Assembly (NCBI RefSeq): GCF_009193135.1
Contig: NZ_VUKC01000016.1
Span: 1-64,000, forward strand
DNA from: Georgenia satyanarayanai
GTDB lineage: Bacteria; Actinomycetota; Actinomycetes; Actinomycetales; Actinomycetaceae
Direction of reading: 5' to 3'
DNA: 64,000 nt
Below, piece by piece: positions 41,373 to 48,504 of this stretch. The position numbers and the translations under genes were made by a program. The notes beneath the pieces are model-generated. The model was given only the letters and a program-made list of their open reading frames with translations, was not told the DNA's origin and made no database searches. How positions within the stretch are numbered: the first letter of the stretch is position 1; each line of letters opens with the position of its first letter.

Positions 41373-42155
41373 TCAGGAGGGACGTCGTCGGGCGCGACGG
41401 CGGTCGTTCCACATCGCGATGCCGATGGCGCCGAAGAACAGCGCGCAGATCGGCAGCGCCATCGCGATCATCGACCAGGCGTCGGGCAGCGGGTTGGCGA
41501 CGGCGGCGAAGAGGAACGCGCACAGCACGAGCCATCGCCAGCCCTTGAGCAGGGAGCGGCCCGTGACGACGCCGGCCGAGTTGAGGGCCACCATGACCAC
41601 CGGCACGAGGAACGCCACACCGAAGACGAGCATGACCCGGGTGAAGAAGCTGAGGTAGGTGCGGGCGTCGATGAGGTTGACGGCGTCGTCGGGGGTGAAG
41701 GCCGTGAGGACGGTGACGGCGTTGGGCAGCACGAGCCAGCCGAGCGCACCGCCGGCGATGAACAGGACCGCGCCGGCCGCCCCGAACCCGACCGTCGAGC
41801 GGCGCTCCTTGCGGGTGAGCCCGGGGGAGACGAAGGCGAAGAGCTGCCACACCCACCAGGGGCTCGAGACGAACAGGCCGATGAACAGCGAGAGCCGGAT
41901 GCGCATGTCGAAGGCGCCGCCGACGGTCCCGAAGTTGATGGCCGCGCCCTGGCCACGGTCGGCGATCGCCTCCATCGGGGCGTTGATCGCGGCGAAGAAC
42001 CACGGGTAGAGGAACCACCCCGCGACAGCGCCGATGACGATGCCGAGCGCCGCGAGGAGGAAGCGGCGGCGCAGCTCGCGCAGGTGGTCGGCGAGCGGCA
42101 TGCGCCCCTCCTCGGGGCGCCGTCGTGTCCGGGCGCGCGGAGACGTCATGACCAT
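41373..42155 (-). CDS. tatC: Sec-independent protein translocase subunit TatC
   Basis: The 260-residue, six-helix TatC has the conserved cytosolic start MPLADHLRELRRRFLLA, FVSPGLTRKERR, the FGVAFLVPVVMV helix and VANPLPDAWSM. It recognises twin-arginine signal peptides. The ATG at 42155 follows GAGGA; 42149 is an alternative. It sits in a tatA-tatC-tatB operon downstream of the LarA-family gene in the same direction. Confidence 0.95.
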   Translation of the reverse strand: MVMTSPRARTRRRPEEGRMPLADHLRELRRRFLLAALGIVIGAVAGWFLYPWFFAAINAPMEAIADRGQGAAINFGTVGGAFDMRIRLSLFIGLFVSSPWWVWQLFAFVSPGLTRKERRSTVGFGAAGAVLFIAGGALGWLVLPNAVTVLTAFTPDDAVNLIDARTYLSFFTRVMLVFGVAFLVPVVMVALNSAGVVTGRSLLKGWRWLVLCAFLFAAVANPLPDAWSMIAMALPICALFFGAIGIAMWNDRRRARRRPS

Positions 42156-42180
42156 GGCAGCTTCCTCGGTTCGCGCGTCG

Positions 42181-42420
42181 CTAGGTCCTGCGGCGGTCGT
42201 CCCGGGCGGCGACGGGCTCGGCCGCGGGCGCGTGGGCGGCGGGCGGCACCGGGGCCGGCAGCGGCGCGGGCTCGTCGTCCGTGAGCTCCTTGACCTCCTT
42301 CTTGAAGATCTTGAGCGACTTGCCCACGCTCGCGGCGACGTCGGGCAGGCGCCGGGCCCCGAACAGGAGGAGGACGACGACGACGAGGACGACGATCGCC
42401 CACAGGCTGGGTGTTCTCAT
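42181..42420 (-). CDS. tatA: Sec-independent protein translocase subunit TatA
   Basis: This 79-residue protein has one N-terminal membrane helix ending FGARRLPDVAASVGKSLKIFKKEV, the TatA signature with FG-x-x-(R/K)LP, and a proline/alanine tail. It oligomerises as the pore-forming or membrane-thinning subunit. ATG 42420 follows GGAG. The 179-base gap to larA upstream contains no clear terminator. Confidence 0.9.
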   Translation of the reverse strand: MRTPSLWAIVVLVVVVLLLFGARRLPDVAASVGKSLKIFKKEVKELTDDEPAPLPAPVPPAAHAPAAEPVAARDDRRRT

Positions 42421-42599
42421 GGCTGCTCCACGGCTTCGTTGCTGAGAGTGGGCCGGTGACGCTTTTGCAGGCAGCGTTGCCGAACTCGTCAAAGGCCCTC
42501 CGGAACGAGGTCAGCGTCACAGAGCCGACCCCCGGTGTCAAGGGTCGGCAGCACGAACGGTCAGGTCAGCACCGCCGGCACGGGCCGAGCCGGGACCGG

Positions 42600-43916
42600 T
42601 CAGCCCGCGTGCAGCTCGGTGTCGCGGTTCTCGAGCTTCTCCCGGGTGGACCACAGGCCGGCGGACGGGGTGGAGATGAAGAAGACACGCTCGCCGTCGG
42701 GCATGGTGTTCCAGCCGTCCCTCATGACGGCCGGGTCGTAGCGGCGCAGCGCCTCCTCGACGTCCATGTACTGGTAGCCGACCGACTCGATCTCCTCCTT
42801 GCCGAGGTGACCGGGCGCGTAGGTGATTGTGAAGCGGCCCTCGGACGAGCCGTGGACGAGGTGCGCGGTGCCGTGGGGGATGTCCTGCATGTCGGCCTGC
42901 GTCTTGTACAGGTCCAGCGCCTCGGCCTGGGAGATGTACCCGTACCTGCGGACCAGCGCGTCGACCTCCGGCTGCTCCCCGAAGCGCTCGACGCCGGGGG
43001 CGATGACGAGCAGCTCACCGCCGTCGGCGAGCGCCATGCGGGTGCGGTAGACGGCCTTGTTCGCCACCCAGGTCGCCCGGAACTCGTCGGCCTGCATGAC
43101 GGCGACGATCTTGTCGGCCGGCTCGTCGAAGAGCGTGAAGTTCTGCTCCCGGGAGGCGCGGGCGGCGTCGTAGTACGTCTCGAGGTCGTCACCGACGTAG
43201 ACGCCGGTGTGCGCGAGCTTCCCGTCGTCGTCGTAGTCCATGACGACCTGGAGGTAGACGTCGGGCAGGTCGGCGAGGAAGTGCTCCTCGGCGTAGTTGA
43301 AGCACGCCCGGACGGGGGTGAGGAGGTTGCCGAGGTTGTTCTCGATGCCGTACACGGCCGAGGCCATGTGCGAGGCGCCGAGCAGCCGCTTGCCGCCGAG
43401 CCCGATGAAGTAGTTCTTGTTGTGGTTGGCGAAGCCGAGCACCTCGTGGGGCACGACGTGCCCGACGTTGACGATGAGGTCCCACTGCTCGGTGACGAGC
43501 ATGGTGTTGAGGTCGACCGGCATCTCCCAGTCGACCGCGCCCCCCGTCTGCTCACGGACGAAGTCCGCGGGCACCGTGCCGACGTTCGTCACGCCGTTCT
43601 TCCAGTCGTGGGCGTGGATGCGCTCCTCGGGGATGGAGCCGAACATCCACTCGTTGTCCTCGCGGGTGTGTGGGACGTGCTGCCCGAGCGTGGGGATGAC
43701 GTGGACCTCCGTACCGGCGGCGTCGAGCCGGTGGTAGAGGTACTCGGTCATCCAGCCGGTGCCCGAGTGGGCCCGGGTGAGGTCCGGGGGCAGGAGCAGC
43801 ACGCGCCGGTACTCGGCGATGCCCAGCCGCTCCTTCGCCTCGTCGAGCATCCGGTCGCACATCGCCTCGATCTGGGGCCGCGAGATGAAGCGGGCCTCCT
43901 CCTTGAACCACGTCAT
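42600..43916 (-). CDS. LarA-family nickel-pincer 2-epimerase, proposed D-mannonate/D-gluconate 2-epimerase
   Basis: The 438-residue protein belongs to the DUF2088/LarA superfamily of nickel-pincer hydroxyacid racemases and epimerases. His157, Lys167 and His183 keep exactly the spacing of the LarA residues His174, Lys184 (pincer attachment) and His200 (Ni ligand); His80 in TLGQHVPH is the likely counterpart of His108. Lactate racemase itself is a family member of similar length, but context argues for a hexonate: it is divergent from uxaC-uxuB-gntK, and larB/larE are nearby. Gluconate 2-epimerase activity is known in the superfamily. ATG 43916. Substrate assignment is inference; the family call is firm. 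Confidence 0.85.
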   Translation of the reverse strand: MTWFKEEARFISRPQIEAMCDRMLDEAKERLGIAEYRRVLLLPPDLTRAHSGTGWMTEYLYHRLDAAGTEVHVIPTLGQHVPHTREDNEWMFGSIPEERIHAHDWKNGVTNVGTVPADFVREQTGGAVDWEMPVDLNTMLVTEQWDLIVNVGHVVPHEVLGFANHNKNYFIGLGGKRLLGASHMASAVYGIENNLGNLLTPVRACFNYAEEHFLADLPDVYLQVVMDYDDDGKLAHTGVYVGDDLETYYDAARASREQNFTLFDEPADKIVAVMQADEFRATWVANKAVYRTRMALADGGELLVIAPGVERFGEQPEVDALVRRYGYISQAEALDLYKTQADMQDIPHGTAHLVHGSSEGRFTITYAPGHLGKEEIESVGYQYMDVEEALRRYDPAVMRDGWNTMPDGERVFFISTPSAGLWSTREKLENRDTELHAG

Positions 43917-43978
43917 GGCTCGACGGTAGCCCCGGTCCGCACGATCGTCAGGTGCGGACCGCGATATTCCGCCGCGTG

Positions 43979-44026
43979 GTGGCAACGGCTGGCAACCGGG
44001 TGGCAAGGGCTGGCAACTTCATTGCC
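43979..44026. promoter_or_regulatory. Operator array in the larA/uxaC divergent promoter (site E)
   Basis: GGCAAC or GGCAAG occurs at 43981, 43991, 44002 and 44012, i.e. at 10-, 11- and 10-bp steps, followed by an inverted TTGCC at 44022-44026. It is the longest version of the repeat found before the other uronate transcription units. Confidence 0.7.
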
Positions 44027-44056
44027 GAGGGCGGGGGGTGTCGCGACGATGGCGCC

Positions 44057-45490
44057 ATGAGCGCTGACACGCAGGCGTCCCTCGACGTCCATCCCGACCG
44101 CCTCCTCCCGACACAGCCGGAGGTGCGGGACGTGGCTCGCCGGCTGTACGACGCGACCAAGGATCTGCCGATCATCTCGCCGCACAGCCACGTGCCCCCG
44201 CAGTGGCTCGTGGACAACGCGCCCTTCGCGGACCCTGCCTCGCTGCTCCTCACGCCCGACCACTACGTCCTGCGGATGCTCCACGCCAACGGCGCCGAGC
44301 TGAGCGACCTCGGGCGCGGGCCGGACGGGCCCGTCGAGCTGGACGAGGCCGCCGCCCGCAAGGCCTGGCGGATCCTCTGCGAGAACTACCACCTCTTCCG
44401 TGGCACTCCCGTGAAGTACTGGTTCGACACGACCTTCGTCGAGGTCTTCGGTATCGCCCAGGTGCCCAGCGCCGAGACCGCCGACGCGATCTACGACCAG
44501 ATCGCCGAGGCCCTCGCCCGTCCCGAGTTCCTCCCGCGTGCGCTCTTCGAGCGCTTCGGCATCTCGGTGCTCGCCACCACGGACGACCCGCTGGACGACC
44601 TCGCCCCGCACCGCGCGCTCGCGGGGGACCCCACCTTCACCGGCCGCGTCATCCCGACCTTCCGGCCCGACCGCTTCCTCGAGCTCGCCCGCCCGGGCTG
44701 GGCCGACCTCGCCCGTCGGCTCGGCGAGGTCGCCGGCGTCGACACCGGCGACTACGCCGGGTACATCGCCGCCCTCGAGAATCGCCGCCGCTACTTCAAG
44801 GAGCACGGGGCGGTCTCCTCCGACCACTCCCACTTCGACGCGGGCACCGAGCCGCTCGCGCTCGCCGAGGCCGAGCGCATCTACGCCGCCGCGCTGCGCG
44901 GGGAGGCCACCGTGGAGGAGGGACGCGCCTTCCACCGCCACATGATGACCGAGACCGCCCGCATGGCGACCGAGGACGGCCTGGTCATGACGCTGCACCC
45001 GGCGGTGCGGCGCAACCACGACCCGGACAACGCCGAGCGCTACGGCGCCGACGCCGGCTCCGACATCCCGGTCTCCGTGGAGTTCACCGAGGCGCTGCGC
45101 CCGCTGCTGGCCCGCTACGGCAACCACCCCAACTTCACCCTCGTCGTGTTCACCATCGACGAGACGGTCTACTCCCGTGAGCTGGCCCCGATGGCGGGCT
45201 TCTACCGCTCGATGCACGTGGGTGTGCCGTGGTGGTTCATCGACGCGCCCGAGGCCATCCGCCGCTTCCGCGGGGCGGTGACCGAGACGGCCGGCTTCTA
45301 CCGGACCTCCGGCTTCATCGACGACACCCGCGCGTTCCTGTCGATCCCCACGCGCCACGACATGTCGCGCCGGCTGGACGCCGCCTACCTCGCCGAGTTG
45401 GTCGCGCAGCACCGGCTCACCGAGGATGAGGCCCTGGCCACCGCCCACGACCTCGTGACGACGATCCCGAAGAAGGTGTTCAAGCTGTGA
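44057..45490 (+). CDS. uxaC: Glucuronate isomerase (uronate isomerase)
   Basis: The 477-residue protein has the UxaC features: LPIISPHSHVPPQWL with the HxH metal motif, YWFDTTFVEVFGI, the ATTDDPLDDL strand, VIPTFRPDRFLEL and SRRLDAAYLAELVAQHRL near the end. It isomerises D-glucuronate to D-fructuronate (and galacturonate to tagaturonate). ATG 44057. First gene of the operon uxaC-uxuB-gntK; the next gene overlaps by GTGA. Confidence 0.95.
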   Translation: MSADTQASLDVHPDRLLPTQPEVRDVARRLYDATKDLPIISPHSHVPPQWLVDNAPFADPASLLLTPDHYVLRMLHANGAELSDLGRGPDGPVELDEAAARKAWRILCENYHLFRGTPVKYWFDTTFVEVFGIAQVPSAETADAIYDQIAEALARPEFLPRALFERFGISVLATTDDPLDDLAPHRALAGDPTFTGRVIPTFRPDRFLELARPGWADLARRLGEVAGVDTGDYAGYIAALENRRRYFKEHGAVSSDHSHFDAGTEPLALAEAERIYAAALRGEATVEEGRAFHRHMMTETARMATEDGLVMTLHPAVRRNHDPDNAERYGADAGSDIPVSVEFTEALRPLLARYGNHPNFTLVVFTIDETVYSRELAPMAGFYRSMHVGVPWWFIDAPEAIRRFRGAVTETAGFYRTSGFIDDTRAFLSIPTRHDMSRRLDAAYLAELVAQHRLTEDEALATAHDLVTTIPKKVFKL

Positions 45491-46866
45491 GCGAGCGACT
45501 CAGCCGCCGGCCCGACCAGGTGGCGCCGCCCGTCCGCGTCGCCCACCTCGGCCTGGGCAACTTCTTCCGCGCCCACCAGGCCTGGTACACGATGCACGCG
45601 GCCGACGGCGAGGACTGGGGCATCGCCGCGTTCACCGGACGCCGCCCGGACGCCGCACGCGCGCTCGCCCCGCAGGACGGGCTGTTCACGCTCGTCGTGC
45701 GTGGCCAGGAGGCGGACGAACTCGAGGTCGTCACCTCGGTGAGCGCCGTCCACGCGGCCGCCGACCACTCGGCGTGGCTTGAGTACCTGCGCGACCCCGC
45801 CGTCGCCGTCGTCACGACCACCGTCACGGAGGCCGGTTACCTGCGCGGCCCCGGCGGCGGGCTGGACTGCGACAACGCCGACGTCGTCGCCGACGTCGAG
45901 ACCCTGCGGCGCGACCCGATCGCGCCGGTCACCACCGTGCCCGGCAAGCTCGTGGCCGGGCTCATCGCGCGCCAGGCGGCCGACGGGGGCCCGCTCACGC
46001 TGCTGCCGTGCGACAACCTGCCCGGCAACGGGGAGGTCGTCGGCCGTGTCGTGCGCGACCTGGCCGTGCTCATCGACCCGGACCTGGTGCCGTGGATCGA
46101 CGAGAACGTCGACTTCGCGAGCTCGATGGTCGACCGCATCACCCCGGCCGTCGGCCCGGAGACCGCCGAGCTCGTCGAGCGTGAGCTCGGTGTCGTCGAC
46201 GCCGCCCCGGTCGCCACCGAGCCGTTCGCCGAGTGGGTCGTCGCCGGGCGTTTCCCGGCCGGCCGCCCGCAGTGGGAGACTGCCGGCGTGACGCTGGTGG
46301 ACGACGTGGAGCCCTACGAGCGCCGCAAGCTCCTCCTTCTCAACGGCGCCCACTCCCTCATGGCCTACGCCGGCCCGGTCCTCGGCCACGAGACCGTGGA
46401 CCAGGCCTTCGCCGACGCGCAGGTCCGCGCCTGGGTCGAGCGCCTGTGGGACGACGCCGAGGCCAGCCTCGACGTCCCCGCGGAGGACGTCGCCGCCTAC
46501 CGCGAGGCGCTGCGCGAGCGCTTCTCCAACCCGCGCATGCGCGACGTCCTCGGCCGCATCGCGGCGGACGGCTCGCAGAAGCTGCCGGTGCGCCACGTCC
46601 CGGTGCTGCGCACCGAGCGCGGTGCCGGGCGGCTGCCGGAGGGCGCCGTCGTCGCCGTCGCCGCCTGGGTGGCTCACCTGCGCGGCGCGGGGGTGCCGGT
46701 CCACGACGTCGCCGCCGAGCGGTGGCGCCAGCTGGCCGCCGGGGACGACGAGCAGGCCGTGCGCACCGTGCTCGGCGAGCTCGCCCCCGACCTGGCCGGC
46801 GACGACGAGCTGCGCGCCGCCGTCGTCGAGCGGCTCCGCACCTTCGAGTCGGGGACGGGGCGCTGA
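45487..46866 (+). CDS. uxuB: Mannitol-dehydrogenase-family oxidoreductase, fructuronate reductase type
   Basis: The 459-residue protein is a long-chain polyol dehydrogenase: N-terminal HLGLGNFFRAHQAWY, DNLPGNG, and the catalytic K-x4-N-x2-H in RKLLLLNGAHSLMAY. Directly after uxaC (GTGA overlap) it should reduce D-fructuronate to D-mannonate with NADH; tagaturonate reduction to altronate or mannitol oxidation are family alternatives. It supplies the substrate of the proposed epimerase. Confidence 0.9.
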   Translation: MSERLSRRPDQVAPPVRVAHLGLGNFFRAHQAWYTMHAADGEDWGIAAFTGRRPDAARALAPQDGLFTLVVRGQEADELEVVTSVSAVHAAADHSAWLEYLRDPAVAVVTTTVTEAGYLRGPGGGLDCDNADVVADVETLRRDPIAPVTTVPGKLVAGLIARQAADGGPLTLLPCDNLPGNGEVVGRVVRDLAVLIDPDLVPWIDENVDFASSMVDRITPAVGPETAELVERELGVVDAAPVATEPFAEWVVAGRFPAGRPQWETAGVTLVDDVEPYERRKLLLLNGAHSLMAYAGPVLGHETVDQAFADAQVRAWVERLWDDAEASLDVPAEDVAAYREALRERFSNPRMRDVLGRIAADGSQKLPVRHVPVLRTERGAGRLPEGAVVAVAAWVAHLRGAGVPVHDVAAERWRQLAAGDDEQAVRTVLGELAPDLAGDDELRAAVVERLRTFESGTGR

Positions 46867-46868
46867 GC

Positions 46869-48389
46869 ATGGGCGTCGTCATCGGCATCGACGTCGGCAC
46901 GACGACCGCCAAGGTCATCGCCGTGGACACCGCCTCGGGCTGGCGCATCGCCGCCTTCCGTGAGTACCGGCTCGCCGAGCCGCAGCCCCGCTGGCAGGTG
47001 CAGGACCCGAAGATGGTGCTCGACGCCGTCGACGGCGCGCTGGCCGAGGTCGTCGCGGCCTGCGCGGGCAGCGCCATCGACGTCATCGGCGTCGGATCGG
47101 CGATGCACGGGCTCGTCGGTCTGGACGAGGACCTGCGGCCGGTCACCGACATCATCACGTGGGCGGACACGCGTGCCCACGCCGAGGCGGCCGAGCTGCG
47201 CGCCGCGGGCCGCGGGCGCGAGCTCCTCCACCTCTCGGGCACCCCGGTCCACCCGATGAGCCCGCTGGTCAAGCTCATGTGGTTCGCCCGGCACGACCAG
47301 CCCACCGCCTCCCGCGCGCACCGCTGGATCGGGCTCAAGGACCTCGTCCTGCTCCACCTCACCGGCCGGGTCGTCACCGAGCTGTCCACCGCCTCGGCCT
47401 CCGGGCTGCTCGACCTGTCCACCCGCACGTGGGCCGACTCCTCCCTCGAGCTGGCCGGGGTGCGCCGCGAGCAGCTGCCCGAGGTGCTCCCGACGACGGC
47501 GCTGCTCGAGCTGTCCCGCGAGGCGGGCGGCCGCGTCGGCCTGCCCGCGGGGATCCCCGTCAACACGGGTGCGACCGACGGCCCGCTCGGCAACCTCGGC
47601 ACCGGGGCGATCGAGCCCGGGATCGCCGGCCTGTCGATGGGCACGAGCGGCGCGGTGCGGACCGTCGTCGAGGAGCCCAAGCTCGACGAGGACGGGCGCC
47701 TGTTCTGCTACGCCCTGACGGACGACGCGTGGGTGGTCGGCGCGGCGATCAGCAACGGGGGAGTGGTGGCCCGCTGGGCGGGTGAGGTGTACGCCCCCGA
47801 CGTGCCCGCCGGGCCGCTGCGCGACATCCAGGTCATGGCCATGGCCAGCGCCGTCCCGGCCGGCAGCGACGGTCTCATCATGCTGCCGTACCTCCTCGGC
47901 GAGCGGGCCCCGCTGTGGGACCCCGAGCTCACCGGCTCCTACCTCGGGGTGCGGCACGCCCACGGGCGGGGCCACTTCATCCGCGCGGCGATCGAGGGCG
48001 TGGCGCTGCAGATGTCGAGCCTCGTCGACGTCCTCGACACCGTCACGCCCGTCACCGAGGTGCGGTGCACCGGCGGGGTGTTCCGTGCGGACCTGTGGCG
48101 CCAGGTCATGGCGGCGACCATCGGCCGTCCGCTGGTCCCGACGGACGACGCCGAGGGCTCGGCGCTCGGCTCGGCGATCCTCGCGCTGTACGCCACCCGC
48201 CAGGTCGACTCCCTCGCGGCCGGGCTCGAGCTGCTCAGCCCGGCCGGGGAGGTCGCCGACCCGATCGGCGTCTCCGAGGCGGACCGCCTCACCTACTCCG
48301 GCCTCCGCGCCCGAGCGGCCCACCTCCTCGGCGCCTACGACGAGCTCCAGTCCTACCTGGAGACGCTAGAAACCCAACCCCGCCTCTAG
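46869..48389 (+). CDS. gntK: FGGY-family carbohydrate kinase, gluconokinase type
   Basis: This 506-residue kinase starts two bases after uxuB. FGGY landmarks are GIDVGTTTAKVIAVD, GSAMHGLVGLDE, ITWADTRAHAEA, PMSPLVKLMWF, catalytic Asp in NTGATDGPLGNLG, and the C-terminal ALQMSSLVDVLD and TGGVFRADLW. SAMH plus ITWAD(T/N)R and the HPMSPLVKL block resemble Bacillus GntK rather than xylulokinase. It should make 6-phosphogluconate, the substrate of the gnd product in the same cluster. It ends before a hairpin shared with other convergent junctions. Confidence 0.88.
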   Translation: MGVVIGIDVGTTTAKVIAVDTASGWRIAAFREYRLAEPQPRWQVQDPKMVLDAVDGALAEVVAACAGSAIDVIGVGSAMHGLVGLDEDLRPVTDIITWADTRAHAEAAELRAAGRGRELLHLSGTPVHPMSPLVKLMWFARHDQPTASRAHRWIGLKDLVLLHLTGRVVTELSTASASGLLDLSTRTWADSSLELAGVRREQLPEVLPTTALLELSREAGGRVGLPAGIPVNTGATDGPLGNLGTGAIEPGIAGLSMGTSGAVRTVVEEPKLDEDGRLFCYALTDDAWVVGAAISNGGVVARWAGEVYAPDVPAGPLRDIQVMAMASAVPAGSDGLIMLPYLLGERAPLWDPELTGSYLGVRHAHGRGHFIRAAIEGVALQMSSLVDVLDTVTPVTEVRCTGGVFRADLWRQVMAATIGRPLVPTDDAEGSALGSAILALYATRQVDSLAAGLELLSPAGEVADPIGVSEADRLTYSGLRARAAHLLGAYDELQSYLETLETQPRL

Positions 48390-48427
48390 CCCCCCGCCGC
48401 CGCCGCCCCCGCCCCCCCCACAACCTG

Positions 48428-48489
48428 CGCAATTGGTCGGTTGACTGACGGTTATCGCGTCCGGCGCGTCGGTCAGCCGACCAATTGCG
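48428..48489. terminator. Bidirectional hairpin, copy 3 of the CGCAATTGGT family
   Basis: Two 23-base arms (48428-48450, 48467-48489) pair with 21 Watson-Crick and two wobble pairs around a 16-base loop; outer ends CGCAATTGGT and ACCAATTGCG are perfect. It lies between convergent gntK and the GCS2-family gene and is the best preserved copy. Confidence 0.8.
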
Positions 48490-48504
48490 TAAGTTCGGGG
48501 GGTG

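Noticed and set aside
42470-42481. GGCAGCGTTGCC near-palindrome upstream of tatA as a sixth LacI operator
   Set aside because: It lacks the 10-bp direct repeat and has a different spacing from the palindrome at 35481; a chance match cannot be excluded.
46869-48389. Xylulokinase annotation for the FGGY kinase
   Set aside because: The SAMH, ITWAD(T/N)R and HPMSPLVKL blocks resemble gluconokinase, and gnd is in the cluster while xylose genes are not.
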